Part shown: in pieces, positions 1 to 6,202 of the stretch
How the letters are laid out: the number at the start of each line of letters is the position of its first letter
Numbering within the stretch: the first letter of the stretch is position 1
Source: Coriobacteriaceae bacterium
GTDB taxonomy: Bacteria; Actinomycetota; Coriobacteriia; Coriobacteriales; UBA8131
DNA: 8,183 nt
Direction: 5' to 3'
NCBI GenBank assembly: GCA_012515495.1
Contig: JAAYYH010000242.1
Location: forward strand, 1-8,183
Made by a program: the position numbers and the translations under genes
Notes under the pieces: model-generated
What the model saw: the letters and a program-made list of their open reading frames with translations, nothing else
What the model was told of the DNA's origin: nothing
The model's database searches: none

Positions 1-1
1 C

Positions 2-445
2 GATGGACCGTACAAAATCCAAATGACGCATAATCACTATCCTCGTCGTGCCCACACAGACTGTGACAACCTAGCATGGATGCGTGAGGCATTTCAGAAC
101 CCGGTTTTCATCAACAAAGAAGATGCACAGGAACGCGGAATCGAGCAAGGTGACACCATCAAAGTCTACAACGACCAAGGTGCTTTTCTCCGACCTGCCT
201 CAGTGTCGCGAAACATCATGAGAGGCGTAATCTGTGTACCGCACGGAGCTACAGCTCGCATTGATGAGGAGACAGGGATAGACATCGCTGGAGCCGACAA
301 TATCCTCACTCCGTCGAACCGCACTACTACTCCATTCTTGAACAGCTGGAATAGTGTGTTAGTCAGCTATGAAAAATATGATGGTCCAATCGAGCTCAAA
401 CCAGACTACGAAATGGATCAAATCGTTCCGAACGTTGTTGGATAG
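2..445 (+). CDS. Molybdopterin oxidoreductase, DMSO reductase family (C-terminal part, 5' cut by window)
   Basis: This is the C-terminal end of a DMSO-reductase-family catalytic subunit that binds the bis-MGD molybdenum cofactor. The frame is open from base 2, so the gene begins outside the window; the ATG at 23 is internal. About 147 residues remain, and they match the molybdopterin-dinucleotide-binding beta-barrel domain. The visible signs are a 'PVFINKEDAQERGIEQGDTIKVYND' type segment (acidic/Gly turn before a beta strand), a V-C-V-P-H-G-A core, and a final stretch rich in Asn and Thr ending in an N-x-W-N-S-x-L-V-like motif. It ends in TAG, 13 bp before the ferredoxin gene, so the two form a catalytic/electron-transfer pair. 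The substrate (DMSO, TMAO, a catechol or another compound) cannot be told because the active-site half is missing. Family assignment is confident; specificity is unknown. Confidence 0.88.
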   Translation, partial: DGPYKIQMTHNHYPRRAHTDCDNLAWMREAFQNPVFINKEDAQERGIEQGDTIKVYNDQGAFLRPASVSRNIMRGVICVPHGATARIDEETGIDIAGADNILTPSNRTTTPFLNSWNSVLVSYEKYDGPIELKPDYEMDQIVPNVVG

Positions 446-458
446 GAAGGAGTTGAAC

Positions 459-1040
459 ATGACACAATATGCCTTTTATTTGGATGCTGAGAACTGCATT
501 GGTTGCCATACTTGCCAGATTGCATGCAAGGATGTCCACGGCCTTAAGGTGAAGGAGAATTTCAGGACCGTCTCAACTTATTCCTGCGGTAACGGATATT
601 CGCCAATGATGTACCACATCTCCATGGGATGCAATCATTGCGAAAATCCGGTTTGTATGGACGCATGCTCGGTTGATGCAATGTTCCGCGACGATATGGG
701 TCTTATCCAAATCATAGATGATTGTTGCATCGGCTGTGGAGACTGCATCAGCGCTTGTCCGTATGGGGCGATCACGATGATTGCAGATACAAGGATAGCC
801 GCGAAGTGCGATGGATGCAGGACGCTCATTGAATCTGGAGAACAAGCAGCGTGTGTGGCTTCTTGTCTACAACGCGTACTAGAGTTTGGTCCAATTGAGG
901 AGCTTCAGGCAAAACATGCTATGGAGAAGCTCGTTACAGATGCAGCAGCATTGCCATCATCAGGGCTCACCAGTCCCAACCTGTTGATGCGAATCAAGGA
1001 CTGCATGATCGATCCAGATTACGATAGGATAGTTATCTAG
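459..1040 (+). CDS. DmsB-like 4Fe-4S ferredoxin subunit
   Basis: This is a 193-residue electron-transfer subunit that should pass electrons to the molybdoenzyme encoded just upstream. Sixteen cysteines fit four [4Fe-4S] clusters: C13/C16/C19/C23, C58/C61/C66/C70, C90/C93/C96/C100 (followed by P-Y-G-A-I) and C117/C120/C132/C136. The last set has the wider C-x2-C-x11-C-x3-C spacing of DmsB. The length is close to the roughly 205 residues of E. coli DmsB. There is no signal peptide, as expected for a subunit exported with its Tat-bearing partner or kept in the cytoplasm. The ATG at 459 was chosen because AAGGAG (447-452) lies 6 nt upstream and the ferredoxin fold starts at once. A longer frame from 369 would overlap the upstream gene and adds nothing conserved. 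An extra Cys (C89) sits beside cluster 3. No anchor subunit (DmsC/NrfD) follows, so it is encoded elsewhere or absent. Confidence 0.93.
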   Translation: MTQYAFYLDAENCIGCHTCQIACKDVHGLKVKENFRTVSTYSCGNGYSPMMYHISMGCNHCENPVCMDACSVDAMFRDDMGLIQIIDDCCIGCGDCISACPYGAITMIADTRIAAKCDGCRTLIESGEQAACVASCLQRVLEFGPIEELQAKHAMEKLVTDAAALPSSGLTSPNLLMRIKDCMIDPDYDRIVI

Positions 1041-1062
1041 GCTATCAAAGGCATCAAGCTTT

Positions 1063-1098
1063 TGAAACCCTGTGACGATACTTCATCACAGGGTTTCA
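1063..1098. terminator. Hairpin between convergent ferredoxin and DUF169 genes
   Basis: A perfect 13-bp inverted repeat lies at 1063-1075 and 1086-1098 (left arm TGAAACCCTGTGA) with a 10-nt loop. It starts 22 bp after the ferredoxin stop and ends 43 bp before the DUF169 stop. Its place between convergent genes suggests a two-way terminator. There is no good T-run on the + strand side. On the - strand side the stem is followed by only a short mixed run, so it could act with Rho or protect the 3' end instead. Confidence 0.6.
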
Positions 1099-1141
1099 TT
1101 GTGGTCTCATCGAAGCCGCTTTACAAGCCGTTCAAGCACAG

Positions 1142-1903
1142 CTACTCCTTGAGAGAGAGTGTAGGATCGATTTCCTGCCAGGATGCCATGCGACGCGCGA
1201 GCTCCTGTTTGCTCTGCTCGTCTTCTCTGAACGCGATTGGAATCCAGTCCATCTCATCGAGTGCTTGGATAACCTCGTCGAGCTTCTGGTATGGGATTGC
1301 GATGATGTGCAATCCCGAAGGATAGGTGCCGCGCCTTTTCATGCCGTGATGCATTCCCGTGATACAGTAATTTACCTTTCCTGACGCATAGGGATACGCA
1401 TACATCCAAGCACAGCTAACCGAATAAGACAGCTTTGACTCCCAGATGTCTCCAGAAATGTAGCTCGTCGCACGCATCAGTATCTCGGCATTGTTGGTGT
1501 CTGCCACGGCGATAACTATGTCGGGATCAAAATCACAAAGAGAGATGGGTGAGAAGACCACATAATTATGCGCACCCTTCGTGAGTCTGGGCATCATCTC
1601 ATAAAGCCGTGAATTGGCAGCTGGCGTCTTGAAGATTCCAAAATCATACCCTGCCTGGCCACTCGCACCGAGCCCGGACTCTTCCACCATTCCCAGCACC
1701 ATTTTGCCCGCACAGTTATCGTCATCTGCGGTGATGTAGAACTGCTTACCGGCGTCCTGGGCTTCATGAACAAACTGGCAAAAGGATAATTGTTTATCAA
1801 TACGAGCCACTCCTTCTGGTCGACCATAACAGAGCTTAATCGCAACAGCTTCGTACGGAAGCCCCAACTGTGCGAAAAGGTCTTTTGCTCGTTGACTCAA
1901 CAT
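1142..1903 (-). CDS. DUF169 family protein
   Basis: This 253-residue soluble protein belongs to the DUF169 family, whose biochemical function is not established. Family-like marks are C42 in a F-C-Q-F context, D-N-C-A-G at 62-66, a Gly-rich stretch at 77-85, C164, and the closing block at 176-195 (K-V-N-Y-C-I-T-G, then G-x-x-R-R-G-T-Y-P). The spaced cysteines (25, 42, 64, 123, 164, 180) would allow metal or cluster binding, which is an inference. There is no signal peptide or membrane segment. The ATG at 1903 has AGGAG 7 nt upstream. It is convergent with the molybdoenzyme pair and divergent from the exported phosphoesterase, so it is probably transcribed alone. DUF169 genes are often found in anaerobes near redox genes, but no role is claimed here. 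Confidence 0.85.
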   Translation of the reverse strand: MLSQRAKDLFAQLGLPYEAVAIKLCYGRPEGVARIDKQLSFCQFVHEAQDAGKQFYITADDDNCAGKMVLGMVEESGLGASGQAGYDFGIFKTPAANSRLYEMMPRLTKGAHNYVVFSPISLCDFDPDIVIAVADTNNAEILMRATSYISGDIWESKLSYSVSCAWMYAYPYASGKVNYCITGMHHGMKRRGTYPSGLHIIAIPYQKLDEVIQALDEMDWIPIAFREDEQSKQELARRMASWQEIDPTLSLKE

Positions 1904-2080
1904 GGCAATCTCCTATCTAGTCTTTCCGATATTCGCTCGTTAAACTTAAGCGTTCAGATTCGCGCGTCGATCAACATCCGACGTCCACGTTAAAAGCACT
2001 ATTGCCAATTCTCCTCTTCAGTGGTTTTACCTGCAAGGATACATTACAATGCGATTCTAAATTAACTAGGCACATGAGTT

Positions 2081-2100
2081 AGAGAGGAAAAGCCTTCTCT
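2081..2100 (+). promoter_or_regulatory. Short imperfect hairpin in phosphoesterase leader
   Basis: AGAGAGG pairs with CCTTCTCT across an AAAAG loop, with one bulged base. It directly precedes the terminator-like hairpin at 2108-2137, so the two could form a two-part leader structure. No known riboswitch class is recognised. Confidence 0.3.
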
Positions 2101-2107
2101 GACATCG

Positions 2108-2146
2108 AGCCCTATGGTGACGAAGAGAATTAGGGCTATTTTGTTG
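2108..2146 (+). terminator. Terminator-like hairpin in phosphoesterase leader
   Basis: AGCCCTA (2108-2114) and TAGGGCT (2131-2137) form a perfect 7-bp stem with a 16-nt loop. The stem is followed at once by ATTTTGTTG, a U-rich stretch. It ends about 40 bp before the GTG start of the phosphoesterase. It may be a leader attenuator, or a terminator for a transcript that ends in this spacer. The long loop makes a strong intrinsic terminator doubtful. Confidence 0.45.
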
Positions 2147-2186
2147 AATACGCTAATGAATCATTGCAGAGATTGAAGGAGTTCAC

Positions 2187-3530
2187 GTGGATAAGAACAT
2201 TAATCGTAGAGAATTTACCGGAATCCTCGGTACAGCTGGCGTTTGCGCGATAGGTATCGGCTCCGGACTTACGGCATGTAGCTCCCCAAAGACCACAGCT
2301 ACCACGAATGAAAAGGATCCAAGGCTGCTCTGGGATAAAGCAGAAACCGCAGACAAGATCATCGTTGTGAGTGATCTGCACTTTGGCGTTGAGGATAGCT
2401 TCGCCCAAAATGTTGCCTCCAAGCCGATGTTTGTGGAATTCATCGATAAGCTCATCGAAGTTGGCGATGTCAGGGAACTAGTCATAGCGGGAGACTTCCT
2501 TGATGAGTGGATCATCCCCTTGAACTATCCATCTCATAATGATTCTGATGACTTCTATCGCGAATGCATTGCGAATAATCAGGAAGTGTTCGATGGTCTT
2601 AGAAGAGCCATCGAGTCAGGTATCAGGGTTGTCTATGTGCCTGGCAACCACGATATGACGCTGTCAGAAGTAGTTCTCACCGATGAGTTACCCGGCTTGA
2701 TACAAGCCCGCGACGCGGTTGGAATGGGAGTTCATATCACAGGTGATCGTAACGAGATCGCTATCGAACATAGTCATCGTTACGATGTGTATTCGGCCCC
2801 CGATACAGTCTCAAACCGCGAGCTTACTGGTAGCGATGAGACCATGCTACCTCCTGGATACTTCTATGCTCGACTTGGTACTCAATGGAAAGCCGAGGGT
2901 AAGCCCTCCAACAAAGTCGACTATCCGATAATCGAGGAAGCGCCAGATCCATCAGACATCGATCAGTCAGGCGCTTATCTGCATTACATGGTTATGACCA
3001 GCTTGCTTCTTTCTCAATACACGCCAAATATCGGCTTTGAAGAGAAGGCCTTCGACATACATATCGCTGGCTTCAACGACGCCTATTCGGAATATGATAT
3101 GTGTCCGAGGATATTGGATGATGGCACCATCTCGGCACCAGTACTCTATAAGAACTTCCAGCGTACTTGGGATGAACGTCAGGTTATCAACAAGGTGAAC
3201 AGCAAGTTGAGTTTCATTGAGGCAATCAAGGGAACTGGCAGCTCCGAATATCTGCGCGACCAAGCAAACAGGCAATACATCGATAATCCCGCTAGTGGCG
3301 TTGAGGTTGTTGTCTTTGGGCATTCACATATCCCCGATTTCCATGATTTTGGCAATGGCAGATATTATGTTAACGACGGTACCTGGATTGATACTAATCT
3401 CAATGCGGGAGCTGAACTCACGCGGACTTTTGCCGTAATCACCACGGGGGCAATCGACTCAGTCAAACTGTGCAAATATGAACTGGATGGAAGCGTGAGC
3501 GACATAACAGCCGAGCATATAGACGCCTAG
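2187..3530 (+). CDS. Tat-exported lipoprotein metallophosphoesterase
   Basis: This 447-residue calcineurin-like phosphoesterase is probably anchored on the outer face of the membrane. The N-terminus has a twin-arginine motif (N-R-R-E-F-T-G, residues 6-12), a hydrophobic stretch, and a lipobox L-T-A-C with Cys31. The metal-binding motifs appear in order: D-L-H at 63-65, G-D-F-L-D at 102-106, G-N-H-D at 153-156, E-H-S-H at 194-197 and G-H-S-H at 378-381. The set is complete, so a two-metal active site is expected. About 180 residues lie between the last two motifs, much more than in small phosphoesterases, and may form a lid or substrate domain. The 194-200 block (E-H-S-H-R-Y-D) recalls the LpxH-like branch, but the substrate is unknown. 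The GTG start at 2187 has GAAGGAG 5 nt upstream. It stands alone, divergent from DUF169 and convergent with the esterase. Confidence 0.9.
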   Translation: MDKNINRREFTGILGTAGVCAIGIGSGLTACSSPKTTATTNEKDPRLLWDKAETADKIIVVSDLHFGVEDSFAQNVASKPMFVEFIDKLIEVGDVRELVIAGDFLDEWIIPLNYPSHNDSDDFYRECIANNQEVFDGLRRAIESGIRVVYVPGNHDMTLSEVVLTDELPGLIQARDAVGMGVHITGDRNEIAIEHSHRYDVYSAPDTVSNRELTGSDETMLPPGYFYARLGTQWKAEGKPSNKVDYPIIEEAPDPSDIDQSGAYLHYMVMTSLLLSQYTPNIGFEEKAFDIHIAGFNDAYSEYDMCPRILDDGTISAPVLYKNFQRTWDERQVINKVNSKLSFIEAIKGTGSSEYLRDQANRQYIDNPASGVEVVVFGHSHIPDFHDFGNGRYYVNDGTWIDTNLNAGAELTRTFAVITTGAIDSVKLCKYELDGSVSDITAEHIDA

Positions 3531-3539
3531 AAAGCATAT

Positions 3540-3581
3540 CGAGAATCAGCCTCGTTCTAGATTGCACGAGGCTGATTCTCG
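3540..3581. terminator. 16-bp perfect inverted repeat between convergent genes
   Basis: The arms CGAGAATCAGCCTCGT (3540-3555) and ACGAGGCTGATTCTCG (3566-3581) are perfect complements around a 10-nt loop. The repeat begins 10 bp after the phosphoesterase stop. The esterase stop (TAG, 3559-3557) falls in the loop, and the last esterase codons form one arm. It is very likely a shared two-way terminator, although neither side has a clear T-run. Confidence 0.75.
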
Positions 3582-4534
3582 GCATAATGATTCCCAACAG
3601 CGTACTTGAACTCCTCAACCCATCGGCGAGTCGCCTCTTTGCCGATCTCCTTATCTGCACCAATGATGTCAAAAGCATGATAACAACCCTCAAACACGTC
3701 AACTTTAGCCGATACACCTGCATCTCGGAGAGCTTTTATGTAGTTGACAGTCTCATCACGGAAAGGTTCAATATCTCCTACGAATGTATAGGTGGGTGGC
3801 AGATTAGAGAAGTCGCTTAAGCGCGCTGGCGCGGCATAAGGAGGAACCTTATCTGTGCCGAATAGATCTCCGAGATACATTTGCCAACATATCCTGTTCG
3901 AATGCGAGTCCCAGGCTGGAGCGTTGTTGTTTGTCGCAGAAGGAGTGTTCATGCGATCATCGAGCATCGGGTATAGAGGCATCTGAAAAGCTACGGCTAC
4001 TTCGCCTCTATCTCGAGCGAGAGCGGTAACAGCAGCAGTAAGTCCCCCACCGGCACTCTGACCTGCAACAAAGAGTTGGTTGATATTGACACCCAGGCTA
4101 TCGGCGTTGTCCTTGAGCCACAACAACGCTGCATAGGCATCTTCAAGTGCTGCCGGAAACGGTGCATCCAGTGATAGACGGTAATCGGGTATCACAATCA
4201 CAGCGTTGGCAATACCTAGAATCTCTTGAGCATATGGGAATTCCTGCTCGGGTGTTCCGATGGCATACCCACCGCCGTGCAGCCAAAGAACACCCGTGGC
4301 TTGTCCGATATTTTGAATCGGCGCACAGACGATAGCCCTGATTTGACGTCCATCCTCTCGGGGAATCGCGCATTCTCTAACCACCAGATCCAGCGGATAT
4401 TTCCAATTGAGATATCTTCGCAACAAAGCATTTGTGCGGATAAAGGACTTTTCATTCCTAGGTCGCAGAAACGTCCTGATAATCAACCCTCGTAACCTGA
4501 GTTGTTTATGGATCATATTGAGTTTAACTCGCAC
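3557..4534 (-). CDS. Alpha/beta-hydrolase, HSL (family IV) esterase type
   Basis: This is a predicted cytoplasmic carboxylesterase of about 325 residues from the hormone-sensitive-lipase branch. The oxyanion-hole motif H-G-G-G-Y is at 86-90. The nucleophile elbow G-Q-S-A-G is at 158-162 with Ser160. The catalytic His286 lies in C-Y-H-A-F-D. At the usual catalytic acid position (D-P-L-R-D-E in relatives) this protein has E-P-F-R-D-E, so Glu256 probably takes the role. GTG at 4534 was chosen because AAGGTGG (4546-4540) sits 5 nt upstream. A GTG at 4543 overlaps that site, and an ATG at 4516 has no good site. The gene starts 44 bp after the papain-like hydrolase gene on the same strand. Its final codons lie in the terminator repeat. 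There is no signal peptide. The substrate is unknown; short acyl esters are typical of the family. Confidence 0.9.
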   Translation of the reverse strand: MRVKLNMIHKQLRLRGLIIRTFLRPRNEKSFIRTNALLRRYLNWKYPLDLVVRECAIPREDGRQIRAIVCAPIQNIGQATGVLWLHGGGYAIGTPEQEFPYAQEILGIANAVIVIPDYRLSLDAPFPAALEDAYAALLWLKDNADSLGVNINQLFVAGQSAGGGLTAAVTALARDRGEVAVAFQMPLYPMLDDRMNTPSATNNNAPAWDSHSNRICWQMYLGDLFGTDKVPPYAAPARLSDFSNLPPTYTFVGDIEPFRDETVNYIKALRDAGVSAKVDVFEGCYHAFDIIGADKEIGKEATRRWVEEFKYAVGNHYAENQPRAI

Positions 4535-4539
4535 ACAAA

Positions 4540-4546
4540 CCACCTT
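4540..4546 (-). promoter_or_regulatory. Ribosome binding site deciding the esterase start
   Basis: AAGGTGG on the - strand differs from AAGGAGG by one base and lies 5 nt before the GTG at 4534. It overlaps the competing GTG at 4543 and is too far from the ATG at 4516. Confidence 0.5.
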
Positions 4547-4578
4547 GGTTGTTGAATCGTTGCGTACTCTCCAGCAGG

Positions 4579-5184
4579 CTAGACCGCCTGAAGAGCTAAT
4601 GTCAAGGCAACAAGGTCTGATAATGTGCCTTTGAATCTCAGCTTAAGTTCAGGTATCTCCTTGAAATCCTTGGGCAACATGCTCGATGCGCGCTTCTTGA
4701 ACTTGATGGCATTTGATTGTTCCAGAGCCTCTGCTACAAACTGAGAACAAAACCGATGGTTCTCTCTGCGGACAAAGGGTAAATGGAGGATACTCAAAGC
4801 GAGACCCAAAAGGTTGAACCTCCACTTTAAAGAGCTTTGTTGATAATCATCGACATGAGCACGAAGATACTGGTAGGTAGCTTCACAAACAGGGAGAGAA
4901 TAAAGAACGCAGGGAACATCTTTCTTCTTCAGACAGATCTTTCTTGGGTTCTCGATGCGAAACCCTTTTAGAGTGAAACTGAAAAAGGTGTCTGAGGGAG
5001 CAAATCCAATTGAGACATGCGAATAATAACCCCAGGTCAGTCCCGAAACTGCCTTGGAAAGTGTGTCAGGATATCTGGTTAGTAGAATGTAGACGTGATG
5101 ATGATCGCTGTCCGATTGATTCTCCAACATTTTATTGTCAGCAGATGGGGGGGCTTTTGAATACATACCAAAAGATTGAGGCAT
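4579..5184 (-). CDS. Permuted papain-like cysteine hydrolase (YiiX / NlpC-P60 superfamily)
   Basis: This protein of about 201 residues resembles the permuted papain-like amidases, in which the catalytic His comes before the Cys. The His motif is Y-Y-S-H-V-S-I-G (His56 from the ATG at 5184). The Cys motif is R-F-C-S-Q-F-V-A-E-A-L (Cys146). A later M-L-P-K-D-F matches the P-x-D-F block usual after the Cys helix. A hydrophobic stretch (L-G-L-A-L-S-I-L) lies before the Cys. There is no signal peptide. The start is uncertain: ATG 5184 has a weak AGAAAG 8 nt upstream; TTG 5232 is the longest form; ATG 5130 best fits where the domain begins. A run of seven Cs lies between 5184 and 5130. The bond cleaved (amide, peptide or lipid ester) is unknown. 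The gene is probably transcribed with the esterase 44 bp downstream. Confidence 0.75.
   Translation of the reverse strand: MPQSFGMYSKAPPSADNKMLENQSDSDHHHVYILLTRYPDTLSKAVSGLTWGYYSHVSIGFAPSDTFFSFTLKGFRIENPRKICLKKKDVPCVLYSLPVCEATYQYLRAHVDDYQQSSLKWRFNLLGLALSILHLPFVRRENHRFCSQFVAEALEQSNAIKFKKRASSMLPKDFKEIPELKLRFKGTLSDLVALTLALQAV
5147..5153 (-). repeat. C7 homopolymer tract near the hydrolase 5' end
   Basis: Seven consecutive Gs on the + strand read as CCCCCCC on the coding strand. The tract sits between the candidate start codons at 5184/5166 and 5130. A change of one base would put the upstream starts out of frame and leave only the 5130 start usable. Confidence 0.6.
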
Positions 5185-5232
5185 TGGCGCTGCTTTCTGA
5201 TCAAGAGAGATGAGCAGCCTTGCGGAAACCAA

Positions 5233-5376
5233 GCCGCTCTGCCCTGGTAGTCACACTTTTTCAATCACCACAAGCATTGCGCGATTGTATCATCACTTGA
5301 CATATGATGATTCGCGATTAATAAATTCACAAACACACCTCAAACGTGATTTGTTCAAGTTGATCTGTTGGTTAGC
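5233..5376 (-). promoter_or_regulatory. Spacer with candidate extended -10 promoter and inverted repeat
   Basis: On the - strand, TGATACAAT (the -10 box TACAAT is 5289-5284, preceded by TGA) matches an extended -10 promoter that would serve the papain-like hydrolase. A 7-bp inverted repeat, ATCATCA (5289-5295) and TGATGAT (5305-5311) with a 9-nt gap, overlaps it and could be an operator or hairpin. No good -35 box is seen. No clear terminator for the ABC operon is seen here, so read-through into the hydrolase genes is possible. Confidence 0.35.
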
Positions 5377-6198
5377 CTAGTCGTTGTCGCCAAGCTTCGA
5401 GAGAAACGCCCTGGTTCTCTCATTGGTTGGATTGTCAATCAGCTCTTTAGCGAAACCAGTCTCAAGAATCAGCCCCTGATCCATGAAGGCAACGCGATCT
5501 GCGACATTGCGGGCGAAATTAATCTCGTGTGTAACAATCAACATGGTCATATTCTCGGCAGCCAAATCTCGGATAATCTTGAGAATCTCGGCGGTTATCT
5601 CTGGATCTAAGGCACTGGTGGGCTCATCAAAATAGAGGATCTTGGGACTTGGAGCCAAAGCTCGGGCAATCGCCACGCGCTGCTGTTGACCGCCAGAAAG
5701 CTGGAAAGGATAAGCATCGGCTTTTTCAGCAAGCCCCATCTTTGTAAGCAGCTCTACACCGCGAGCTTCTGCCGCTTTGTTGTCCATTTTCTCCACTGCC
5801 ATGAGCGGCTCGGTGATATTACGCAGTGCCGTGTAGTGCGGAAAGAGATTGAAGTTCTGGAACACCAGGCCAAAGAATGCTCGAGCACTACGGAGCTCTT
5901 TCTTTGGCAGGTAGATACTAGAAGATCTGGGATTAGCCGCGCCAGCTTCAGGCGTAAAATCACTGACTTCTGCTGACTTCGCAATCGCGCGATCGGCAAA
6001 ATATATTTCACCTGAATCCAGTCGCTCCAGAAGCGACGCGCATCGCAAAAGCGTTGACTTACCACCACCAGAAGATCCTATCAACGCGACAACTTCACCC
6101 TCGTGAACGCTGAGAGAGACACCCTTCAATACCTCAACAGTGCCAAATCCCTTATAGGCATCCTTGATCTCGAGTACACATGGAGCATCTGGTAGCAT
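5377..6198 (-). CDS. Polar amino-acid ABC transporter, ATP-binding protein
   Basis: This 273-residue ATPase of the GlnQ/HisP type powers amino-acid uptake together with the permease and binding protein encoded upstream. All motifs are intact: Walker A G-S-S-G-G-G-K-S-T (41-49), Q-loop Gln114 in V-F-Q-N-F-N-L-F-P, signature L-S-G-G-Q (167-171), Walker B I-L-Y-F-D-E (187-192), D-loop S-A-L-D (195-198), and H-loop His224. The stretch between Walker A and the Q-loop (about 70-106) is longer than in GlnQ and is rich in Ser, Ala and Pro. HisP has a smaller extension here. The ATG at 6198 was chosen because AAGGAGG (6214-6208) lies 9 nt upstream, inside the end of the permease gene. The permease stop is only 4 bp before this ATG, so translation is probably coupled. 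A longer open frame reaches back into the permease and is not conserved. Confidence 0.95.
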   Translation of the reverse strand: MLPDAPCVLEIKDAYKGFGTVEVLKGVSLSVHEGEVVALIGSSGGGKSTLLRCASLLERLDSGEIYFADRAIAKSAEVSDFTPEAGAANPRSSSIYLPKKELRSARAFFGLVFQNFNLFPHYTALRNITEPLMAVEKMDNKAAEARGVELLTKMGLAEKADAYPFQLSGGQQQRVAIARALAPSPKILYFDEPTSALDPEITAEILKIIRDLAAENMTMLIVTHEINFARNVADRVAFMDQGLILETGFAKELIDNPTNERTRAFLSKLGDND

Positions 6199-6202
6199 AT
6201 TT

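Larger units (their letters stand above)
1904..2186. other. Divergent intergenic region (283 bp)
   Basis: This spacer must hold promoters for both the DUF169 gene (leftward) and the phosphoesterase (rightward). A TACAAT hexamer at 2045-2050 could be a -10 box for the phosphoesterase, but no convincing -35 box sits 16-18 bp upstream. CGTTAAA occurs twice (near 1938 and 1988). Two hairpins occupy 2081-2137 and are listed separately. No coding potential was recognised. Confidence 0.5.

Noticed and set aside
369..458. Earlier ATG for the ferredoxin subunit
   Set aside because: It overlaps the end of the molybdoenzyme gene in another frame. The ATG at 459 has a strong ribosome site and starts the conserved domain.
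4575..4590. CAGGC/GCCTG hairpin at the end of the papain-like hydrolase gene
   Set aside because: The stem is only 5 bp with mismatched flanks and no T-run, so it is not a credible terminator.
4147..4634. Several overlapping + strand frames opposite the esterase
   Set aside because: They are antisense to a well-supported gene, have no ribosome sites and resemble no known family.
5297..5302. Consensus -35 box TTGACA on the + strand
   Set aside because: No good -10 box lies 16-18 bp downstream and it would transcribe antisense into the ATPase gene. It may be chance within the inverted repeat.
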